The position numbers and the translations under genes were made by a program. From the NCBI RefSeq assembly GCF_036417845.1, contig NW_027118693.1:4970001-5034000 (forward strand): a DNA stretch of 64,000 bases, written 5' to 3'. The stretch comes from Apteryx mantelli (taxonomy: Eukaryota; Chordata; Aves; Apterygiformes; Apterygidae). Shown piece by piece: positions 60,251 to 64,000 of the stretch. How positions within the stretch are numbered: position 1 is the first letter of the stretch; every line of letters begins with the position of its first letter. The notes beneath the pieces are model-generated. The model did not search any database. It saw only the letters and a list, made by a program, of their open reading frames with translations, and was not told the DNA's origin.

Positions 60251-61606
60251 CTGCAGGCACAGCTCCAGGCATAAGAGTCTCGTTCAAAGTGTGAGAGGAA
60301 ACTACAAGCTCCAATGTCTCATCTCCTCTCCCAGCACAGCCCTCAAGGCTGTGGGGTCCAGGGCATGGGCTGTTTCCTCGCAGATGGACATCTGGAGAGG
60401 AGAAACTCCTGAGTGTCCCCTGTCTCTCCATGTCCCTTCTTCCTTTAGAAGAAATATCATGCTATTGCTGTGTGTTTCCCCACCTGTCCATGCTGCCCTT
60501 GTCCTTCCCCTTGGACTCTCTGGGCAGGGGCATTTCAGAGGCAATTCAGACACCAATCCTGCAGGTGCTGCCTTGCAGACATGTCCTTGGCACTGAAGTG
60601 CCCAAGTGCCCCTCTAAACTGTGGGGCTCTGGGCAATGCTGTTTGGGGGCTGGGAAGGAGCCAACTCTCTCCTCAGGACACCCCATCTTTAGGATGTCTG
60701 ACAGTTTTGTGGGGGGTGTCCAGCTGGCCTGCAAGCTGCCCTCCAGAAGGGCACAGCTCTCCCATTGCATCTGGGTGTTATTGAGGTGCCCCATGCAGAA
60801 GCCACCTAGATGCTAAGGCCGTGAAAATGCTGCATGTGGGCAACTAGCATGACCCCGATGTCTTCCTGGCTAAAAGGGGAGTACTGAGACCTTCCTCAGA
60901 TCCTCTGAGAAAGGCTCCCGGGCTTGGTGATCTGCATTTTGAAACTCGATTCCTCTGCTCTCAGCAGTGTCAATTCTTTTTATGGTAACATGAGTGCAAA
61001 TGTCCTCCGCCTCAGAGGTGCAAGCACAGGGCAGCTGGGAAGAAGACTGATGGACACGCCAGCTCTCCTCGCTCTGCACTAAAGACAGAGTGAAGCCTTT
61101 GGCCTCTCAGGAATCACAGCTATTCACTCTAAGTGCAGCTGCAGTGCTGAGGATCTCTGTCTCCAAGAATCCTCCTCAGGGATGACAGGGGAATCTAAAA
61201 GAAAACAAAAGAATCCTTAAAGCTATTGAAGAGCACACATTGTCTAGAACGGAGAGTGAAGATGCTGGAAAGCCCTTCAACATTGTGAGTGGATGAAATC
61301 TGACTAAAACTGTGACTTTGAAAGTTTAGTCACCCGTGCTCCCATGTCCCCAGTGCTGTGGGTCAGGACTGCCCCCTCTGGAGCCCATGGGAAGAGGCCC
61401 CTGCTCCTCCCGGCAAACTCAGGCAGCACAAAGGGGAGCTCAAGCCATGGAGCTCAGTGATGGTCCTGGCAAGATGAGGGTAGATAATGTGTATGCTTGG
61501 GGGGGGGGGAAGGTTCTGCGCAAAAGTTTTGCTCATACAAAACTGTCTCCTGTCTTCTCACTGTCTCCTCTTCCTTGGATAGTCACAGTGGGCCCTGAGG
61601 GAGCAA
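60251..61606. other. 5' flank of family-14-like OR
   Basis: No gene is recognised. It has a G run at 61,500-61,510. A pyrimidine-rich tract ending in GGATAG (61,577-61,582), about 25 bases before the ATG, is a candidate splice acceptor for a 5' non-coding exon. Confidence 0.45.
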
Positions 61607-62542
61607 ATGCCCAACAGCAGCTCCCCCACTGAGTTCCTGCTCCGGGCGTTTGCGGACACATGGGAGCTGCAGCTCTTGCACTTCTCGCTCTTCCTGGGCA
61701 TCTACCTGGCTGCCCTCATGGGCAACGGACTCATCATCACTGCTGTCACCTGTGACCACCACCTCCACACCCCCATGTACTTCTTCCTCCTCAACCTCTC
61801 TGTTCTGGACCTTTGCTCCATCTCCACCACTGTGCCCAAATCCATGGCCAATTCCCTGAGGGACACCAGGGCCATTTCCTACTTGGGATGTGCTGCCCAG
61901 GTCTTTCTGCTTCTCTTTTTGTTCTCAGCAGAAAATTATCTTCTCACAGTCATGGCCTATGATCACTTTGTCGCCATCTGCAAACCCCTGCACTACGAGA
62001 CCCTCATGGGCAGCAGAGCTTGTGTCAAAATGATAGCAGTTGTCTGGGCCAGTGGTTTTCTCATTGCTGTTCTACACACTGGGAACACATTTTCCATACC
62101 ACTCTGCCAAGGCAATGTCGTGGAGCAGTTCTTCTGTGAAATTCCCCAGATCCTCAAGCTCTCCTGCTCAGACTCCTACCTCAGGGAAATTGGACTTCTT
62201 GTGTTTAGTGTTTGTTTAACCTTTGGATGTTTTGTTTTCATTCTTCTGTCCTATGTGCAGATCCTCACAGTCGTGCTGAGGATCCCCTCTGAGCAGGGTC
62301 GGCACAAAGCCTTTTCCATGTGCCTCCCTCACCTGGCTGTCATCTCCCTGTTTGTCAGCACTGTTGTGTTTGCCCATCTGAAGCCCCCTTCCATGTTATC
62401 CCCAACTCATGATCTGGTGGTTGGAGTTCTGTACGTGGTGGTGCCTCCAACACTGAACCCACTCATCTACAGCTTGAGGAACAAGGAGCTTAAGGGTGCA
62501 CTGAAGAAACTGATTCAACCGGGACAATGTCAGCACCCATAA
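61607..62542 (+). CDS. Olfactory receptor, class II, family 14-like
   Basis: This is an intact 311-codon odorant receptor GPCR of the type hugely expanded in birds. It has an N-terminal NSSS (glycosylation), TEFLLRAFADTWELQLLHF, HTPMYFFLLNLS, LDLCSISTTVPKSMANSL, MAYDHFVAICKPLHY, QFFCEIPQILKLSCSDSYL, IPSEQGRHKAFSMCLPHLAV and NPLIYSLRNKEL. Length and all seven membrane segments are normal. The oddity is at the end of TM3, where DRY reads DHF: the arginine conserved for G-protein coupling is histidine (codon CAC) and the tyrosine is phenylalanine. The gene may therefore be impaired although the frame is open. The start ATG aligns with the usual family N-terminus. Confidence 0.95.
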   Translation: MPNSSSPTEFLLRAFADTWELQLLHFSLFLGIYLAALMGNGLIITAVTCDHHLHTPMYFFLLNLSVLDLCSISTTVPKSMANSLRDTRAISYLGCAAQVFLLLFLFSAENYLLTVMAYDHFVAICKPLHYETLMGSRACVKMIAVVWASGFLIAVLHTGNTFSIPLCQGNVVEQFFCEIPQILKLSCSDSYLREIGLLVFSVCLTFGCFVFILLSYVQILTVVLRIPSEQGRHKAFSMCLPHLAVISLFVSTVVFAHLKPPSMLSPTHDLVVGVLYVVVPPTLNPLIYSLRNKELKGALKKLIQPGQCQHP

Positions 62543-64000
62543 CTGTCCCACATGCATCCACTCATCATTCGCAGGGTATCTGGCATCAAGGCTCTGTGTT
62601 CTGGTCTTTCTTTCCTACTTTTCTCTTTTACATCATTGTTAAAAGAATAATTGTTTGCTTCATGCCACCTCTCCTCAGGAAACTCTCATCTGAATCTGAC
62701 GCAGAGACCGTGTTGAAGCAGGAAGCCAGGCTTCCCCCTTCATCAGCAGAGATGGGGGAACCTCGGAGGCCGCTAGTCTGAGCTCCCTCAGATGCCCCCA
62801 GTGCAATGAGGGGAGTTTCCCTTTGCAGTGTCGCTTTCAGCACTGACACTGAGGGAGTTCAGGGGAAGAGAGTCAGGCTCGGATGAGCACAGGTGGGCTG
62901 AGACCATGGGTCCCATGTCCATTAGGAGAGCTCAGCTCCCCTGGCCACAGTCACACTGTGATTCCACTGCCCTCTTCTGTAAGGCTGGCAGCCAGCTGTC
63001 ACTGTGGGTTGGTCCCTTGCCTCTACACTGCTCCAACACTCAAAGCAGAGCAGGAGCGGAGAGGAGGGGAGGGGAGGAGAGTCCAGACACAGCTTGTGGG
63101 GACAGAGCCTGTGCTCCTCACAACCATCCCCCCACTGCCACAGCAGGAATTTCTGGGTTGCAGCCTTTGCATGGGACCAGCAGCTTTCCTGGAGACACAT
63201 GCAGCAAAGCCAGCAGGACTTTTTCCTTTCAGGGTTATTCTCCCTATTTCCACCTGGTCCTGCTGTGCTCTAGTGTGGCTATATGGGCTAAGCGCTCTCC
63301 TAACGTGGTGGTGGTAGCATTGTGCTTCCCTGTGCATTCCTGTGAAGACAGGCAGGAGCAGGCTTTGGGCACCTTTATGCCAGAGCTGGTCTCCAGAGCA
63401 ACATTTCTATAATAAAAGGGGATCTCCTCTGTGATGTGCCTGAAGTCTGGCCTTTCTTCAGAAGGGGGGGGTCAAGAATATTCCCATGGGATTGCACGAC
63501 AAAAGGGCTTGCTGTTCTGCTTGTGAACTCCATGGGCTCTGGAGGACAAGCTCAGAGTCTCCAAGTGATCTGTTAGGGACCACGGATTGGATTTGGGGCT
63601 CATTCCTCAGTGACCAGTGCCAGTGGAGATGGAGAATGGTCTCTGAGTTGCCCACCCAGGGCTATCACACAGGTGACAGTGCTGATGGCAGATGGCCACA
63701 CTTCTGGAGGGGAATCTGAACCCCCAGGAGAGCTCAGGGGACAATGTGTGCCTGTGGGTGGGCAGTGAGTGGAGCCTCACAAAGTGAGAGACAGTCCATG
63801 GTGGAGTAAGCAGAATGTACAGCACTAAATCCAGGTATGCCCAGGGAAAGGAAGGCTCTGCAACCCGCGGAGAGGCAGTGGGGAGCCAGGAGGCAGCGGG
63901 AAGGGGGACTGGAGAGGGATTCGTGCACCCTCCGTGAAACACCACAGGCTGGAGTTAGTGCCCACCCAAACACATCTCCTGCCATTGCAGACACCTTGGG
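62543..64000. other. 3' flank of family-14-like OR
   Basis: No further gene is recognised up to the window end. An AATAAA lies near 63,409 and could be a distant polyadenylation signal. Confidence 0.4.

Noticed and set aside
1-64000. CRISPR arrays, tRNA or rRNA genes
   Set aside because: No evenly spaced short direct repeats with unique spacers, no rRNA-like blocks and no convincing tRNA cloverleaf were seen. The only regular arrays are the 82-bp repeat, the about 65-bp array and microsatellites.

Overview
The window is most likely from a bird genome; a crocodilian or turtle is not excluded. The evidence is CR1 LINE fragments with the archosaur-type 3' end (terminal ATTCTGTG-like repeats), one intact family-14-like olfactory receptor (OR) of the type greatly expanded in birds, low repeat density and no bacterial-style gene packing. 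It is an olfactory receptor gene neighbourhood. Four OR genes are intact (1,511-2,458 minus; 18,144-19,091 plus; 46,108-47,082 plus; 61,607-62,542 plus). Two full-length OR pseudogenes lie at 29.2-30.1 kb and 36.8-37.8 kb, and one N-terminal remnant at 22.8-23.0 kb.

The dominant structure is a palindrome filling the first 20.9 kb. The left arm (1-9,994, running off the window start) is repeated in reverse complement as the right arm (10,451-20,887), around a spacer of about 456 bp. Each arm carries one intact OR gene, transcribed outward, and one rearranged CR1 whose two pieces face each other. Arm identity is uneven: roughly 94-95% in the OR and outer flank, about 97-99% in the mid arm, no differences seen across about 2 kb (6.62-8.64 kb), and about 95% next to the centre. 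This suggests arm-to-arm gene conversion. The inner arm plus the spacer is colinear with a diverged single copy at 58.9-60.25 kb upstream of the family-14-like OR, so the left-arm/spacer order looks ancestral and the right arm looks like the inverted copy.

Between 21 and 46 kb the DNA is mostly non-coding, with OR pseudogenes, degraded CR1 pieces and simple repeats. From 46 to 50 kb there is an intact OR gene followed by a 650-bp CR1 3' end. An internally deleted, ERV-L-like endogenous retrovirus lies on the minus strand at about 51-54 kb; it keeps an open integrase core with a D,D35E triad. At 55.6-56.3 kb is a degenerate tandem array of about 65-bp units, many carrying an AGGTCA-like core. 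The window ends with the family-14-like OR gene and its flanks.

The intact genes encode seven-transmembrane odorant receptors of olfactory sensory neurons and would each work independently. I see no operon-like or novel multigene system. The most notable features are the OR-bearing palindrome with its conversion-like identity profile, the replacement-rich divergence of its two OR copies, and the tandem array at 55.6 kb.
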